This document shows, in pieces, positions 29,560 to 39,389 of a stretch of DNA of 64,000 nucleotides (positions are counted from its first letter, which is position 1; every line of letters begins with the position of its first letter). Under the pieces are notes generated by a model that made no database searches, was not told the DNA's origin, and was given only the letters and a program-made list of their open reading frames with translations. Origin of the DNA: Actinobacillus vicugnae. Lineage in GTDB: Bacteria > Pseudomonadota > Gammaproteobacteria > Enterobacterales > Pasteurellaceae. The DNA lies in the NCBI RefSeq assembly GCF_901687125.1, contig NZ_CABFJY010000047.1, positions 62,001 through 126,000 of the forward strand, written 5' to 3'. The position numbers and the translations under genes were made by a program.

Positions 29560-30165
29560 TTAAAGCGAAGCTTTTAATGCTTCACGAATTAATTGTTCGC
29601 TGGTTGCACCCACTTTATTAACTTTCTTAATCATTTTCTCTGCGTCTGCTAATTTATAGCCTAACGCTACTAGTGCATCTCGAGCTTCGTCAGCGGGGTC
29701 ATGAGTATGTGTTGCAACAATGGTTTCAGTCGTATGTTCTTCAAAGAAATCACTTTGCGTGATACCTTTAAATTTACCTTTTAGCTCCACTAATAAACGT
29801 TCTGCTGTTTTACGCCCGATGCCAGGAATTTTAGTGAGTTTTGCCAATTCTTCATGCTCAACCGCATTCGCAAACTGTGAAACCGACATTGCTGATAAAA
29901 TAGCCAACGCTAATTTAGGACCTACACCATTGGTTTTGATCAATTCTCGGAATAACGTTCTATCTTGCTTTTGTGCAAAGCCAAATAATAAATGCGCATC
30001 TTCACGCACCACTAAATGCGTAAAAATTGAGGCTTGTTCACCCACTGGTGGCAAGCTGTAAAAACTGGTCATTGGCAATAACACTTCGTAGCCAACGCCT
30101 TGTACGTCAATCACCATTTCTGGTGGTTGCTTTTCAATAATTTTACCCTGTAATCTGCCGATCAT
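29560..30165 (-). CDS. ruvA: RuvA, Holliday-junction recognition protein
   Basis: 201 residues from the ATG at 30165 (MIGRLQGKI), the start universal in the family; six codons upstream are open but unsupported. OB-fold N-terminus, helix-hairpin-helix motifs ([29 protein letters not shown]), then a C-terminal RuvB-binding domain ([19 protein letters not shown]). GGAATAAAAGC precedes the ATG. Confidence 0.97.
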   Translation of the reverse strand: MIGRLQGKIIEKQPPEMVIDVQGVGYEVLLPMTSFYSLPPVGEQASIFTHLVVREDAHLLFGFAQKQDRTLFRELIKTNGVGPKLALAILSAMSVSQFANAVEHEELAKLTKIPGIGRKTAERLLVELKGKFKGITQSDFFEEHTTETIVATHTHDPADEARDALVALGYKLADAEKMIKKVNKVGATSEQLIREALKASL

Positions 30166-30261
30166 TGCTTTTATTCCAAACAAAAAAATTTACCCTAGCA
30201 TATCAGAAAACTGTATGGAATAACAGGCTAACAAGCGGTCAAATTCAGTGAATTTTTTGCA

Positions 30262-30289
30262 AAAAAATAGCCCTCTTACTTAGAGGGCC
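30262..30289 (-). terminator. Terminator of potABC
   Basis: On the minus strand the perfect stem GCCCTCT / AGAGGGC with a 5-base loop is followed by TATTTTTTTGC. It lies 18 bases after the potC stop, so potC is the last gene of its transcript and no potD follows. Confidence 0.85.
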
Positions 30290-30306
30290 AGATTAATTAG
30301 ATTAAT

Positions 30307-31074
30307 TTATGCTTTCTTTCTCAACACTAATTGGCTTAATAGCACCAAACTTAATGAGAAAATAATCATCAATGTGGCTAGTGCATTTACTTCTGGCGTT
30401 ACACCTGTTTTCACAAGCGAGAAGATTTTAAGCGGTAATACTTCATAGCTAGGGCTGGTTACAAAGGATGAAACCACCACATCATCTAATGAAATTGTAA
30501 AGCTTAACAACCAGCCTGAAATAATTGAAGGCAATGCAAGCGGCAAAATAATTTTACGTAAAATCGTGACTTCACTTGCGCCTAAATCTTTTGCTGCTTC
30601 TAACATTTTACCATCAAAATCACTTAAACGAGACGAAATAGTAATCACCACGTAAGGCAAACAGAAAGTAATATGCGCAATTAATAATGAAATAAAACCA
30701 AGTTGCACACCTAAAATCATAAATAGCACTAATAATGAAACTGCCATTACGATATCTGGCGACATCATCACAATAAACAGTAAGCCTCCAACCATTTGTT
30801 TACCACGGAATTTATAGCGATATAGCGCAATTGATGTTAATGCACCTAAAATGGTCGAAAACGTTGCAGCAAAAAATGCAATCGTTAATGAATTCATGGT
30901 TGCGTGTACTAGCGTATCATTTGAGAATAAACGCTCATACCAGTTCCAGCTGAATCCTTTCCATTGCAAACCATAACGGTCTGCGTTAAATGAGTTTACT
31001 ACCAAAATAATAATTGGAATATAAAGGTAAGCAAACACCACGAACATAAAAAAGTTTCTTAATGTCTTTTTCAT
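30307..31074 (-). CDS. potC: PotC, spermidine/putrescine ABC transporter permease
   Basis: 255 residues, six membrane helices. It begins [20 protein letters not shown]; the EAA loop is [25 protein letters not shown]. With PotA and PotB it forms the membrane part of the polyamine importer. Its ATG overlaps the potB stop by one base, so translation is coupled. Confidence 0.93.
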   Translation of the reverse strand: MKKTLRNFFMFVVFAYLYIPIIILVVNSFNADRYGLQWKGFSWNWYERLFSNDTLVHATMNSLTIAFFAATFSTILGALTSIALYRYKFRGKQMVGGLLFIVMMSPDIVMAVSLLVLFMILGVQLGFISLLIAHITFCLPYVVITISSRLSDFDGKMLEAAKDLGASEVTILRKIILPLALPSIISGWLLSFTISLDDVVVSSFVTSPSYEVLPLKIFSLVKTGVTPEVNALATLMIIFSLSLVLLSQLVLRKKA

Positions 31075-31940
31075 TATTCAAGCTCCACCTTTTTATTTAA
31101 TAATTTATTGGCACGGTAATAAACATATAACATTAATGCCATTAACACAGTTAATGCGATACTTACTGCAGAACCTAATGCGAATTGGTTGGTATTTAAG
31201 AATAAGCTCTTAATAATATTACCAATTAATGGTGTTTTACCACCGCCTAATAAATCGGCAACATAGAACATACCCATCGCAGGTAACAATACTAATAAAC
31301 AGCCTGCCACAATACCTGGCATAGTAAGTGGAATAGTTACTTTAACAAAACGTTGAAACGCATTCGCCCCTAAATCTTTTGCTGCCTCTAATAAACGACC
31401 GTCAATTTTCTCAATAGAAGAATAAAGCGGTAAAATCATAAATGGCAACAAGATATAAACTAAACCGAAAATAATCGCAAATTCAGAATTTAATAAACGA
31501 AGAGGCTCATTAATTAAACCAATTGCTAATAATGCTTCATTTAGTACACCTTTCACCCCAAGGAAAATTTTAATTCCGTAAATACGAATGAGTGAGTTTG
31601 TCCAGAATGGCAGCACCACTAAAAACAGTAAAATCGGACGAAGTTTCACTGGCATTTTTGCAATAATAAATGCAAATGGATAACCAATAATTAAACAGAA
31701 AAATGTTGCAATTGCAGACATTTTAAATGAGTTCCACAACACCGTTGCATAAGTGTCATTAAACAACTGTTTATACGCTTCAAGACTAAATACAAAATCA
31801 ACAAAGTATGCACTTTGGCGATTTTCTGTAAGAAAACTGATCAACAGAACCAATAAGTTCGGTACAAGTACAAAAAGTAATAACCAACCGAAGATAACTG
31901 AAACTGTTCCAGTTTGGAATTTGTTACTAGCAATCTTCAT
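31074..31940 (-). CDS. potB: PotB, spermidine/putrescine ABC transporter permease
   Basis: 288 residues from the ATG at 31940, which agrees with the family N-terminus ([20 protein letters not shown]); a TTG four codons upstream is possible. Six membrane helices, EAA loop [25 protein letters not shown], and C-terminus LLNKKVELE identical in style to E. coli PotB. It overlaps the end of potA by 14 bases. Confidence 0.94.
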   Translation of the reverse strand: MKIASNKFQTGTVSVIFGWLLLFVLVPNLLVLLISFLTENRQSAYFVDFVFSLEAYKQLFNDTYATVLWNSFKMSAIATFFCLIIGYPFAFIIAKMPVKLRPILLFLVVLPFWTNSLIRIYGIKIFLGVKGVLNEALLAIGLINEPLRLLNSEFAIIFGLVYILLPFMILPLYSSIEKIDGRLLEAAKDLGANAFQRFVKVTIPLTMPGIVAGCLLVLLPAMGMFYVADLLGGGKTPLIGNIIKSLFLNTNQFALGSAVSIALTVLMALMLYVYYRANKLLNKKVELE

Positions 31941-33042
31941 TATTGAGTACAACCTCCCAGCCTTCGTGCCATGTTAATGCCACTTTTTGACCAACTTCGT
32001 GATCGATATTTGGATCATCTTCATTGAAGAATTCGCTCACTAATACGTTCATACCATTGTGATCTAACTGTACGCTTGACTCTAATGTCATACCTTTATA
32101 GTTACGATCGATAATATGACCGATAATCGCTTTTGAGCTCTCATCTTCGTCTAATTCTTCAATGACGATATCTTCTGGACGTAATAACACTTTCAGTTTC
32201 TGATTTGGCGCTACATCCATATCCTCAACCTTAATATTGCAAATACGACCTTCTACATTTGCTTTCACATTACGTGCATCCACTCGCTCAATTACGGTAG
32301 CATCAAATACATTGATCTCACCGATAAAGCGAGCAACGAATAAGTTACTTGGTTCTTCGTAGATTTCACGCGGAGTACCGTCTTGCGCAATTTTACCGCC
32401 ATTCATAACGATAATACGATCAGACATCGTTAATGCTTCTTCTTGATCGTGCGTAACGAAAATAAAGGTAATACCTAATTGGCGTTGTAATGCTTTTAAC
32501 TCATTCTGCATTTCTTTACGCAATTTATAATCAAGTGCAGAAAGCGACTCATCGAGTAATAATACTTTTGGTTTATTCACTACTGCACGCGCAATGGCGA
32601 TACGTTGTTGCTGACCACCAGAAAGTTGCGCAGGCTTTTGTTCTGCACGATCTTCTAAACGAACCATACGTAATGCTTCCATTACACGAGGTTTGATTTG
32701 ATCATTCGGCACTTTTTGCATACGTAAACCAAATGCAACGTTTTCGAAAATGGTCATATGTGGGAATAACGCATAGCTTTGAAAAACAGTATTTACTGGG
32801 CGCTGTTCCGCAGGAATGTTAGATACATCTTGACCATCAAGAATGATTGAACCTTCAGTCAAATCTTCAAAACCAGCAATTAAACGTAATGCCGTTGTTT
32901 TACCACAACCTGAAGGACCTAAAATAGTCAAAAATTCACCATCATTAATGGTTAAATTTAAATCTTTAAGAATCGTTTTGCTACCATAACTTTTAGTAAC
33001 ATTGCGTAGTTCGATGATTGGTTTTTGTTCTAACTTTTCCAT
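31927..33042 (-). CDS. potA: PotA, polyamine ABC transporter ATPase
   Basis: 371 residues. Walker [10 protein letters not shown], signature [14 protein letters not shown], Walker [14 protein letters not shown] and a C-terminal TOBE-type regulatory domain (about 280-371). Energises uptake of spermidine/putrescine. First gene of potABC. The 150 bases upstream contain its promoter region but no clear consensus hexamers; potD, the binding protein, must be elsewhere. Confidence 0.95.
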   Translation of the reverse strand: MEKLEQKPIIELRNVTKSYGSKTILKDLNLTINDGEFLTILGPSGCGKTTALRLIAGFEDLTEGSIILDGQDVSNIPAEQRPVNTVFQSYALFPHMTIFENVAFGLRMQKVPNDQIKPRVMEALRMVRLEDRAEQKPAQLSGGQQQRIAIARAVVNKPKVLLLDESLSALDYKLRKEMQNELKALQRQLGITFIFVTHDQEEALTMSDRIIVMNGGKIAQDGTPREIYEEPSNLFVARFIGEINVFDATVIERVDARNVKANVEGRICNIKVEDMDVAPNQKLKVLLRPEDIVIEELDEDESSKAIIGHIIDRNYKGMTLESSVQLDHNGMNVLVSEFFNEDDPNIDHEVGQKVALTWHEGWEVVLNNEDC

Positions 33043-33275
33043 CTACTTTTGTATTCCCCCTAGGGCATAAAATTAAAATGCAAAATCTGAATTATTTCAG
33101 GGCGAGTGCGTAATGAGATACGCTTAAAACTAACTGATAATGATATAGCGAACCACACAATTTTGAAAGCAAAAATTTGATTTTTAAGGCATTTATTTCA
33201 AACAAAAACCGCTTAACAAACGGTCAAATTTCAAAAATCTTTTGCAAACGGTTGCGCTAACGAGAATAACAAAAA

Positions 33276-33572
33276 TTACAGCGATTGTAAGAAAGCAATT
33301 AAGCTTGGTTGTTGTTCTATCGCCGCTAATAATTTTCTTGCTGCACCATTGGGGGTACGTCTGCCGATTTCCCAAGATTGCACCAAATTTGGGCTTACAC
33401 CAAGTAGATGAGCAAATTCTGCTTGCTTCAAATGGAGCTGAGTGCGAATAGCTTTCGCATTCGGAATTTTATGCATATAAATACGATGTGCAAGCACTTC
33501 CAGCCCTCCTTTTTCAATGGCGACCATTTGTTTTGCACTTTCGATTAAACGTTCAAATAACACTTTATCCAT
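33276..33572 (-). CDS. XRE-family antitoxin-like regulator (orphan)
   Basis: 98 residues from the ATG at 33572 with GGAG upstream. N-terminal helix MDKVLFERLIESAKQM, then a helix-turn-helix IRTQLHLKQAEFAHLLGVSPNLVQSWEIGRRTP. This layout is that of the HigA/NadS antitoxins that follow a RelE/HigB-type toxin gene. No toxin frame is present in the 250 bases upstream on either strand, so it appears to be an orphan. A TATACT hexamer next to a short inverted GTAC/GTATAC region around 33615-33645 could be an autoregulated promoter (inference). Confidence 0.75.
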   Translation of the reverse strand: MDKVLFERLIESAKQMVAIEKGGLEVLAHRIYMHKIPNAKAIRTQLHLKQAEFAHLLGVSPNLVQSWEIGRRTPNGAARKLLAAIEQQPSLIAFLQSL

Positions 33573-33825
33573 TTTACTCCTCAACCATATTAACTACTGA
33601 TTTCAACATTCATTTTTCTGCTTAGTATACGTACCCTGTACAAATTTTAACGACAGTTTGCTCGTTTTAGTGATGTTTATTTTATTTACACAATAAGCAA
33701 TTTTGTTTTTTTCGATTTAGATCGCAAAATTTCAAAGAAATTAGACCGCTTGTTGCCTTTCCGCTAAAATAGCCGAGTTAAAAATGGCTAAAAACAGAGA
33801 AAAAATTAAAGAGTTCAGTCGATAA

Positions 33826-35844
33826 ATGAAATTAAATGATCAACAACAACAAGCGGTAGAATATGTAAAAGGGGCTTGCCTTGTATTGGCGGGCGCTGGT
33901 TCAGGTAAAACTCGTGTAATTATCAATAAAATTGCTCATCTGATTGCTCAGTGTGGCTATTCACCTAAACAAATCGCAGCAGTAACTTTTACTAACAAAG
34001 CCGCTCGAGAAATGCGTGAACGGGTAGCACATTCGATCGGTAAAGAAAACAGTAAAGGGCTTACCATTTCCACTTTCCACACACTCGGTTTTGAAATTTT
34101 AAAACGAGAGTACAAATTGCTTGGTTTTAAAGCAGGCATGACGCTATTTGATGAACACGATCAACTTGCCTTACTCAAACATTTACTGCCAGAAAACGTT
34201 GCAGAGGATAAAGATTTACTTAAAGCGCTAATTTCTACTATTTCTAATTGGAAAAATGATTTACTTTCGCCTGAAAAAGTAATACTTCACTGCAAATCGG
34301 AGCAAGATCAGGTATTCTCACATTTTTATCAGCTCTACCAAAACCAGTTAAAAGCGTACAATGCACTCGATTTTGATGATTTAATTATGCTACCCGTGCT
34401 ACTTTTCCGCCAATTTCCTGAAGCCAAAGCACGTTGGCAACAAAAAGTCCGTTATCTATTAGTAGATGAATATCAAGACACCAATACTAGCCAATATGAG
34501 CTGATTAAATTATTAGTGGGAAATGAAGCTAATTTCACCGTAGTTGGTGATGATGACCAGTCTATTTACTCTTGGCGTGGTGCAAAACCAGAAAATATGC
34601 AACGCCTGCGTGAAGATTTTGATCTGAAAGTGATTAAGCTTGAACAAAATTACCGTTCTAGCCAACGTATTTTGCACTGTGCCAACATTTTGATTGATAA
34701 CAACGATCATATTTTCCAAAAACGTTTGTTTTCAAATTTAGGTGAAGGCGAGAAATTAAACGTTATTGAAGCCAAAAATGAAGATCACGAAGCGGAAAGA
34801 ATTGTAGGGGAATTGATTGCCCATCGCTTTTCACACAAAACGAAGTACAAAGATTATGCAATTTTATATCGAGGCAATCATCAATCTCGTTTGCTCGAAA
34901 AATTGCTGATGCAAAATCGAATCCCTTACAAAATCTCGGGTGGCACGTCGTTTTTCGCACGCGCTGAAATCAAAGATATGATGGCATATTTACGTTTGGT
35001 GGTAAATCAAGATGATGATGCCGCATTTTTACGTATTGTAAATACGCCAAAACGTGAAATTGGTGCGGTAACGCTTGAAAAATTAGGGTTATTGGCAAAC
35101 GAAAAACAAATCCGTTTATTTGAAGCGATTTTTGATTTTGAGCTGATTCAACGTCTTACGCCAAAGCCTTACCAAGCGCTACAAGATTTTGCCCGTTGGA
35201 TTGTTGAAATTGCTGACCAAGCGGAACGAGCAGACCCGATTGAGGCAGTCAAAGATTTACTTGCCAAAATTCAATACGAAGCCTATTTATACGAAACGGC
35301 AACCTCGCCTAAAGCGGCTGAGATGCAAAGCCGTAACATCCAAACCCTCTTTGAGTGGGTGCAAGGTATGCTAGAAGGTGATGAAATTGAAGAACCGATG
35401 ACTTTAGTACAAGTGGTTAATCGCTTGACCCTGCGGGATATGTTAGAACGAGGTGAGGACGACGATGAAGCAGAGCAAGTACAACTGATGACGCTCCATG
35501 CTTCAAAAGGCTTGGAGTTTCCGCACGTTTTCTTGGTTGGTATGGAAGAAGGCATTTTGCCGCACCAAACCAGTCTGGATGAAGATAATGTGGAAGAAGA
35601 ACGTCGCTTGGCTTATGTCGGCATTACCCGTGCGCAACAAACACTCACCTTTTCACTCTGCAAAGAACGACGTCAGTATGGTGAAATAATTAAACCTGAG
35701 CCAAGCCGTTTCTTACTCGAATTACCGCAAGATGATTTAGTTTGGGAAAGTGAAAAACCTAAAATGACCGAAGCACAACAAGTGGAAAAAACTTCTGCTA
35801 ATATTGCAAATATTATGGCTATGCTAAAAGCCAATAGAAAGTAA
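33826..35844 (+). CDS. rep: Rep, ATP-dependent 3'-5' DNA helicase
   Basis: 672 residues against 673 in E. coli. UvrD/Rep superfamily 1 motifs: Q motif [11 protein letters not shown], Walker [42 protein letters not shown], and [12 protein letters not shown] near the C-terminus. Rep removes protein roadblocks ahead of the replication fork and helps restart it. Single-gene unit with a hairpin after the stop (35864-35881). Confidence 0.97.
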   Translation: MKLNDQQQQAVEYVKGACLVLAGAGSGKTRVIINKIAHLIAQCGYSPKQIAAVTFTNKAAREMRERVAHSIGKENSKGLTISTFHTLGFEILKREYKLLGFKAGMTLFDEHDQLALLKHLLPENVAEDKDLLKALISTISNWKNDLLSPEKVILHCKSEQDQVFSHFYQLYQNQLKAYNALDFDDLIMLPVLLFRQFPEAKARWQQKVRYLLVDEYQDTNTSQYELIKLLVGNEANFTVVGDDDQSIYSWRGAKPENMQRLREDFDLKVIKLEQNYRSSQRILHCANILIDNNDHIFQKRLFSNLGEGEKLNVIEAKNEDHEAERIVGELIAHRFSHKTKYKDYAILYRGNHQSRLLEKLLMQNRIPYKISGGTSFFARAEIKDMMAYLRLVVNQDDDAAFLRIVNTPKREIGAVTLEKLGLLANEKQIRLFEAIFDFELIQRLTPKPYQALQDFARWIVEIADQAERADPIEAVKDLLAKIQYEAYLYETATSPKAAEMQSRNIQTLFEWVQGMLEGDEIEEPMTLVQVVNRLTLRDMLERGEDDDEAEQVQLMTLHASKGLEFPHVFLVGMEEGILPHQTSLDEDNVEEERRLAYVGITRAQQTLTFSLCKERRQYGEIIKPEPSRFLLELPQDDLVWESEKPKMTEAQQVEKTSANIANIMAMLKANRK

Positions 35845-35863
35845 TATTTCTTTCTTTTTATCA

Positions 35864-35890
35864 GGGCGAAAACCTTCGCCCTTCTCTTTA
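35864..35890. terminator. Hairpin between convergent rep and tatD-like gene
   Basis: Perfect stem GGGCGAA / TTCGCCC with a 4-base loop, followed by TTCTCTTTATC on the + strand. A moderate terminator that may serve both genes. Confidence 0.6.
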
Positions 35891-35891
35891 T

Positions 35892-36638
35892 CTAGCCATA
35901 GAGTCGCTGATGATTCTGCATAATTTGTAAATAAATTTCCCTCTCCGATTCTGCTCTAAGTTTCGCTAATTGCTCTAATATTGCTTGTAATTGTTGCGAA
36001 ATTGTCGCAGTTTCTAACCCAGCATGCAGCCAAGGGCTATCAGTTTCAATCAATAAACGCTCAAGCGGTAATTTTTGTGCCACTTTTTGCGTTTTAGTAT
36101 TCCATAAAACATCAGGCGTCACGCTCGCAAAATAAGGTGTTTGTAAGAAATGCTCGAGAGAAATATCATCGGTTTTAAACCAATGAAAATGCGCTTGCTG
36201 AATTTGATATTTTTCTAGTAAATCAAGCATTATCAGCACATCATCATATACAATATGCAAATTTAGCGGTAAATTTAACCGCTTACTAAGCATAACAAAT
36301 CTTTCTAGTAATTGGATATAGGGCTGATAATCCAAATGAGGATGCTGACGTTTAAGATAATGCGGTAGCCCAACTTCACCAATAGCGGTCAAATTTTGTC
36401 GATTTTCGACAATCCAATTAAATAGCGCTTGATGCTGTTTGTCATCCATTAAAGCTTGTTCAGGGTGAAAACCTGCCGCAATCTGGATTTTCGGAAACCT
36501 CTGCTTTAACTTTAATAACTTTTCCGCACTCGCCAAATCCGTACTCACTGCCAACAATCCATTCAATAGAGGATCATTTACAATCTGTATGATTTGGTTT
36601 TCACTAAGCTGATCTAAATGAATATGGCTATCAAACAT
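35892..36638 (-). CDS. TatD-family metal-dependent hydrolase
   Basis: 248 residues. Metal ligands of the amidohydrolase fold are visible: HIHLD at the start, GEVGL in the middle, LHIVYDD and HFHWF, and IETDSPWL near the C-terminus. Family members are 3'-5' exonucleases or D-aminoacyl-tRNA deacylase-like enzymes. It is shorter than canonical TatD (260) and groups rather with the YjjV/YcfH type; the exact subfamily cannot be set by eye. It borders the accessory island that follows. Confidence 0.82.
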   Translation of the reverse strand: MFDSHIHLDQLSENQIIQIVNDPLLNGLLAVSTDLASAEKLLKLKQRFPKIQIAAGFHPEQALMDDKQHQALFNWIVENRQNLTAIGEVGLPHYLKRQHPHLDYQPYIQLLERFVMLSKRLNLPLNLHIVYDDVLIMLDLLEKYQIQQAHFHWFKTDDISLEHFLQTPYFASVTPDVLWNTKTQKVAQKLPLERLLIETDSPWLHAGLETATISQQLQAILEQLAKLRAESEREIYLQIMQNHQRLYG

Positions 36639-36750
36639 TTTTCGTTTTCTACTGAGAAAGAATTAAAAAAAGCGGTGTAATTTTGCGGTATTATGTAACA
36701 GTTGCATAAAGACCTAAAACGCAATAATAGTTAAGCTCTCTATGACATAA

Positions 36751-37206
36751 TTTTATACATGGAGATTTTTTATAGCAAATCTACACTATTATTCCATCAT
36801 CCACCGTAAAATAGACACACTTAAACGTAAGATTAAACATTTTACCAAAAGCCGAGATGATGCACTAAAGAAAATTCAAATTCTTGGAGATACCCAGTTC
36901 ATTCTTAATCCAAACAACGATAACTATTTTCTGAATACTTACGAACCGATTGAAGCACTTGAAACTGTTTTTCTTAAAAATAGTCTGTTAAAACAATCCT
37001 CGAATAAATTAGTGTCAGAAATAATGAAAAAGCACCCTAACCAATGGATTTCAACGAGAGAGATAGTTAAGAAGGTGTTTGAATTAGAAAAGTTAGAATT
37101 TGATGAAATTTTATATCAGCCGATTCGCAATAGTGTTTCAGGCGTACTTACGACGACAGCAAGAAAGGGAGATTTTGAGAAGTCGCCGTTCGGATTTCGA
37201 TCCTGA
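36751..37206 (+). pseudogene. Truncated hypothetical protein with C-terminal winged-helix-like part
   Basis: The frame is open from 36751 to TGA/stop at 37206 but has no ATG, GTG or TTG in its first 85 codons; the first usable start is GTG at 37012. It encodes a Lys-rich helical stretch (HRKIDTLKRKIKHFTKSRDD), then LGDTQFILNPNNDNYF and a C-terminal segment MKKHPNQWISTREIVKKVFE resembling a winged helix. The missing start and the abrupt end next to another gene remnant mark it as a fragment. Origin not recognised. The rest of 36639-37337 holds only AT-rich sequence and the remnant described next. Confidence 0.45.
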
Positions 37207-37207
37207 A

Positions 37208-37291
37208 GCAAAGGGAAATGTGCCACCTTTGTAGCGTGCTTCTTGCCAAATACCAAATTCAAACAATGCCCCTACTGCTGTGATTGCTAAA
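37208..37291 (-). pseudogene. Remnant of a second VasX-like effector gene
   Basis: On the minus strand this stretch reads LAITAVGALFEFGIWQEARY, then KGGTFPFAS. The intact effector at 39390-42368 contains VFAGIGALIELGSWYEAQYQ at about residue 715, immediately before its membrane segment. The similarity in spacing and residues shows a fragment of a related toxin gene. It abuts the direct repeat that begins both immunity-gene units. Confidence 0.6.
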
Positions 37292-38340
37292 TTAGTCTTC
37301 CATTACGTTAAATAAGCGGTGTATTTTAAAAACATTTTTACACCTCATTATCCAAATCTTCGGCAGTATGTTTTTTATTAATGGCTTTTTGCTCATTTTG
37401 TATATGCTTAAACCAATCCGCTTTCTGCTGAGGGTTTTGTTTTTGCCAAAGTTCAACCGCTTTATCTAACGCTCGCTCGGCTTTTTTACGATTAAAGGGA
37501 ATTGGTGGTGCAAATGCATTGCAGAACATAATCTTAAATTTTGAACCACATACTTTATAGTGATTACCGATATAGTGTAAAAACTCGGGGTCATCTTCGG
37601 TTAAATAAGCACGAATAGCATTGAGAATATCTATATTATGCTCGGGCATCGGTGTCGGGTAAACGCCAAAATAGCCACCTGTGATTCCCTTAGTTTGATA
37701 ATCTTTGATCATCATATGCAAGGAAAAGCGTTTATGTTCTCCAAAAGCATACAAGCCAAATAAACTATAATTTATGCCACTAAGTGGATCACCATTTGGT
37801 GGAATATAAGCAATAGAATGTGATCCACAAAGAGATTGCCAATAAATTAGGCGTTTTTTGCGGTTTACTCTTAATCCTCTAGGGCGAGGGAGGAAAAAAA
37901 GAATGATGATAACAGGAAACCACCACATTCCTAAAATCAAATTTTTTAAAGGTGCCTTAGGCATAATGTCTTGCTTATATTCGTCATAAGAGCTTGGTGG
38001 TTCTACAGAATTATCATTTTGGGCTTGTGCTCTATTGTATTGATAAGCCGCGATTTCCTTGTATTGCTCATATTGCTCTCTTGCTCTTTTATCTGGCTGA
38101 AATGCCCAATCATAATCTCTCTGAATACCTCTAATAATCGATTCAAAAGGCTTTTCACCATAAGTAGCACTAAGATAACTACCATAAAAAAACATTGCTA
38201 TAAATAGTGCTCTAAAAAATCCTCGAATATAACCGTCAAGCAGTGAATGCCTTATTTCAATTTCATCATTTCCTCGCTTACGAATAGAATAGCTTAATGC
38301 TTTGTATTTCTTTTTCATTATTCACCTGTGTTACCCCGTA
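37290..38340. repeat. Tandem duplication unit 1 (immunity-like gene copy 1)
   Basis: ATTAGTCTTCCATTACGTTA at 37290 recurs at 38357. From there both copies continue with an almost identical spacer, gene 3' end and gene 5' end; only the central part of the gene differs. Copy 2 covers 38357-39375. The near identity of spacers shows a recent duplication or gene conversion. Confidence 0.85.
37338..38318 (-). CDS. Two-helix membrane protein, putative T6SS immunity protein (copy 1)
   Basis: 326 residues. N-terminal IRKRGNDEIEIRHSLLDGY, membrane helix 1 (about 33-50), a variable hydrophilic loop (about 65-122), membrane helix 2 (about 130-148), then PRPRGLRVNRKKRLIYWQSL and a conserved cytoplasmic-type domain. 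I think it belongs to the DUF6708 group found beside type VI effectors, but this is from memory. It is nearly identical to the neighbouring copy except for the loop between the two helices. Location in the inner membrane next to a pore-forming-type effector suggests protection against that toxin class (inference). Confidence 0.6.
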   Translation of the reverse strand: MKKKYKALSYSIRKRGNDEIEIRHSLLDGYIRGFFRALFIAMFFYGSYLSATYGEKPFESIIRGIQRDYDWAFQPDKRAREQYEQYKEIAAYQYNRAQAQNDNSVEPPSSYDEYKQDIMPKAPLKNLILGMWWFPVIIILFFLPRPRGLRVNRKKRLIYWQSLCGSHSIAYIPPNGDPLSGINYSLFGLYAFGEHKRFSLHMMIKDYQTKGITGGYFGVYPTPMPEHNIDILNAIRAYLTEDDPEFLHYIGNHYKVCGSKFKIMFCNAFAPPIPFNRKKAERALDKAVELWQKQNPQQKADWFKHIQNEQKAINKKHTAEDLDNEV

Positions 38341-38354
38341 CTAGCGTACGGGGT
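38333..38354. other. Perfect hairpin between the two immunity-like genes
   Basis: ACCCCGTAC - TAGC - GTACGGGGT is a 9-bp stem with a tetraloop. It is not followed by a T-run on either strand, so it is not a typical terminator. It is absent from the corresponding place before copy 2 and from the rest of the repeat unit. Confidence 0.6.
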
Positions 38355-38403
38355 TGATTAGTCTTCCATTACGTTAAATAAGCGGTGTATTTTAAAAGCA
38401 TTT

Positions 38404-39375
38404 TTACACCTCATTATCCAAACCTTCGGCAGCATGTTTTTTATTAATGGCTTTTTGCTCATTTTGCATATGTTTAAACCAATCGCTTTGCTGTTGCGCA
38501 TTTTGTTTTTGCCAAAGTTCAACCGCTTTATCTAACGCTCGATCAGCTTTTTTACGACTAAAGGGGATTGGTGGTGCAAATGCGTTACAAAACATAATTT
38601 TAAATTTTGAATCACACACTTTATAGCGATTGCCGATATAGTGTAAAAACTCGGGTTCATCTTCGGTTAAATAAGCTCGAATAACATTGAGAATATCTAT
38701 ATTATGCTCAGGCATCGGTGTCGGGTAAACGCCAAAATAGCCACCTGTGATTCCCTTAGTTTGATAATCTTTGATCATCATATGCAAGGAAAAACGTTTA
38801 TGTTCTCCAAAAGCATACAAGCCAAATAAACTATAATTTATGCCACTAAGTGGATCACCATTTGGTGGAATATAAGCAATAGAATGTGATCCACAAAGAG
38901 ACTGCCAATAAATTAGGCGTTTTTTGCGGTTTACTCGTAATCCTCTAGGGCGAGGAAGAAATAGTAAAAAAATTATAATGGGTAAAAAGAAAAAATAATG
39001 TAACACTGAAGATTGCTCTTTGTGTCGAGATATATAAAAAGAACGTTGTTCCTCATACGTTTCTATTTTTTCATTAGAATTATATTTTTTATAATTTTCA
39101 CTTTGAATGAAAGCTATATATTCATCATATAATGGTTTGATTATAGTATCTGGTTCAAACTGCCAAACAAGTTCGGTTTTCATATCTCTTATTATACTTT
39201 CAAACGGTTTTTCACCATAAGTAGCACTAAGATAGCTACCATAAAAAAACATCGCAACCAATAATGCTCTAAAAAAGCCTCGAACATAACCGTCAAGCAA
39301 TGAATGTCTTATTTCAATTTCATCATTTCCTCGCTTACGAATGGAATAACTTAATGCTTTATATCGTTTAATCAT
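38404..39375 (-). CDS. Two-helix membrane protein, putative T6SS immunity protein (copy 2)
   Basis: 323 residues from the ATG at 39375 (MIKRYKALSYS), which has AAGGAA upstream and matches the start of copy 1; 12 upstream codons would overlap the effector gene. N-terminal 60 and C-terminal 180 residues are almost identical to copy 1. Between them lies an unrelated-looking loop (DMKTELVWQFEPDTIIKPLY and on). It follows the effector gene by 14 bases, so this copy is the presumed cognate immunity gene. No tested relative was identified. Confidence 0.62.
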   Translation of the reverse strand: MIKRYKALSYSIRKRGNDEIEIRHSLLDGYVRGFFRALLVAMFFYGSYLSATYGEKPFESIIRDMKTELVWQFEPDTIIKPLYDEYIAFIQSENYKKYNSNEKIETYEEQRSFYISRHKEQSSVLHYFFFLPIIIFLLFLPRPRGLRVNRKKRLIYWQSLCGSHSIAYIPPNGDPLSGINYSLFGLYAFGEHKRFSLHMMIKDYQTKGITGGYFGVYPTPMPEHNIDILNVIRAYLTEDEPEFLHYIGNRYKVCDSKFKIMFCNAFAPPIPFSRKKADRALDKAVELWQKQNAQQQSDWFKHMQNEQKAINKKHAAEGLDNEV

Positions 39376-39389
39376 AATGAGATTCCTTA

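Noticed and set aside
37290-39375. CRISPR-like or IS-like interpretation of the repeats
   Set aside because: There are only two long units that contain whole genes, no short regularly spaced repeats and no transposase inside; a gene duplication explains them.
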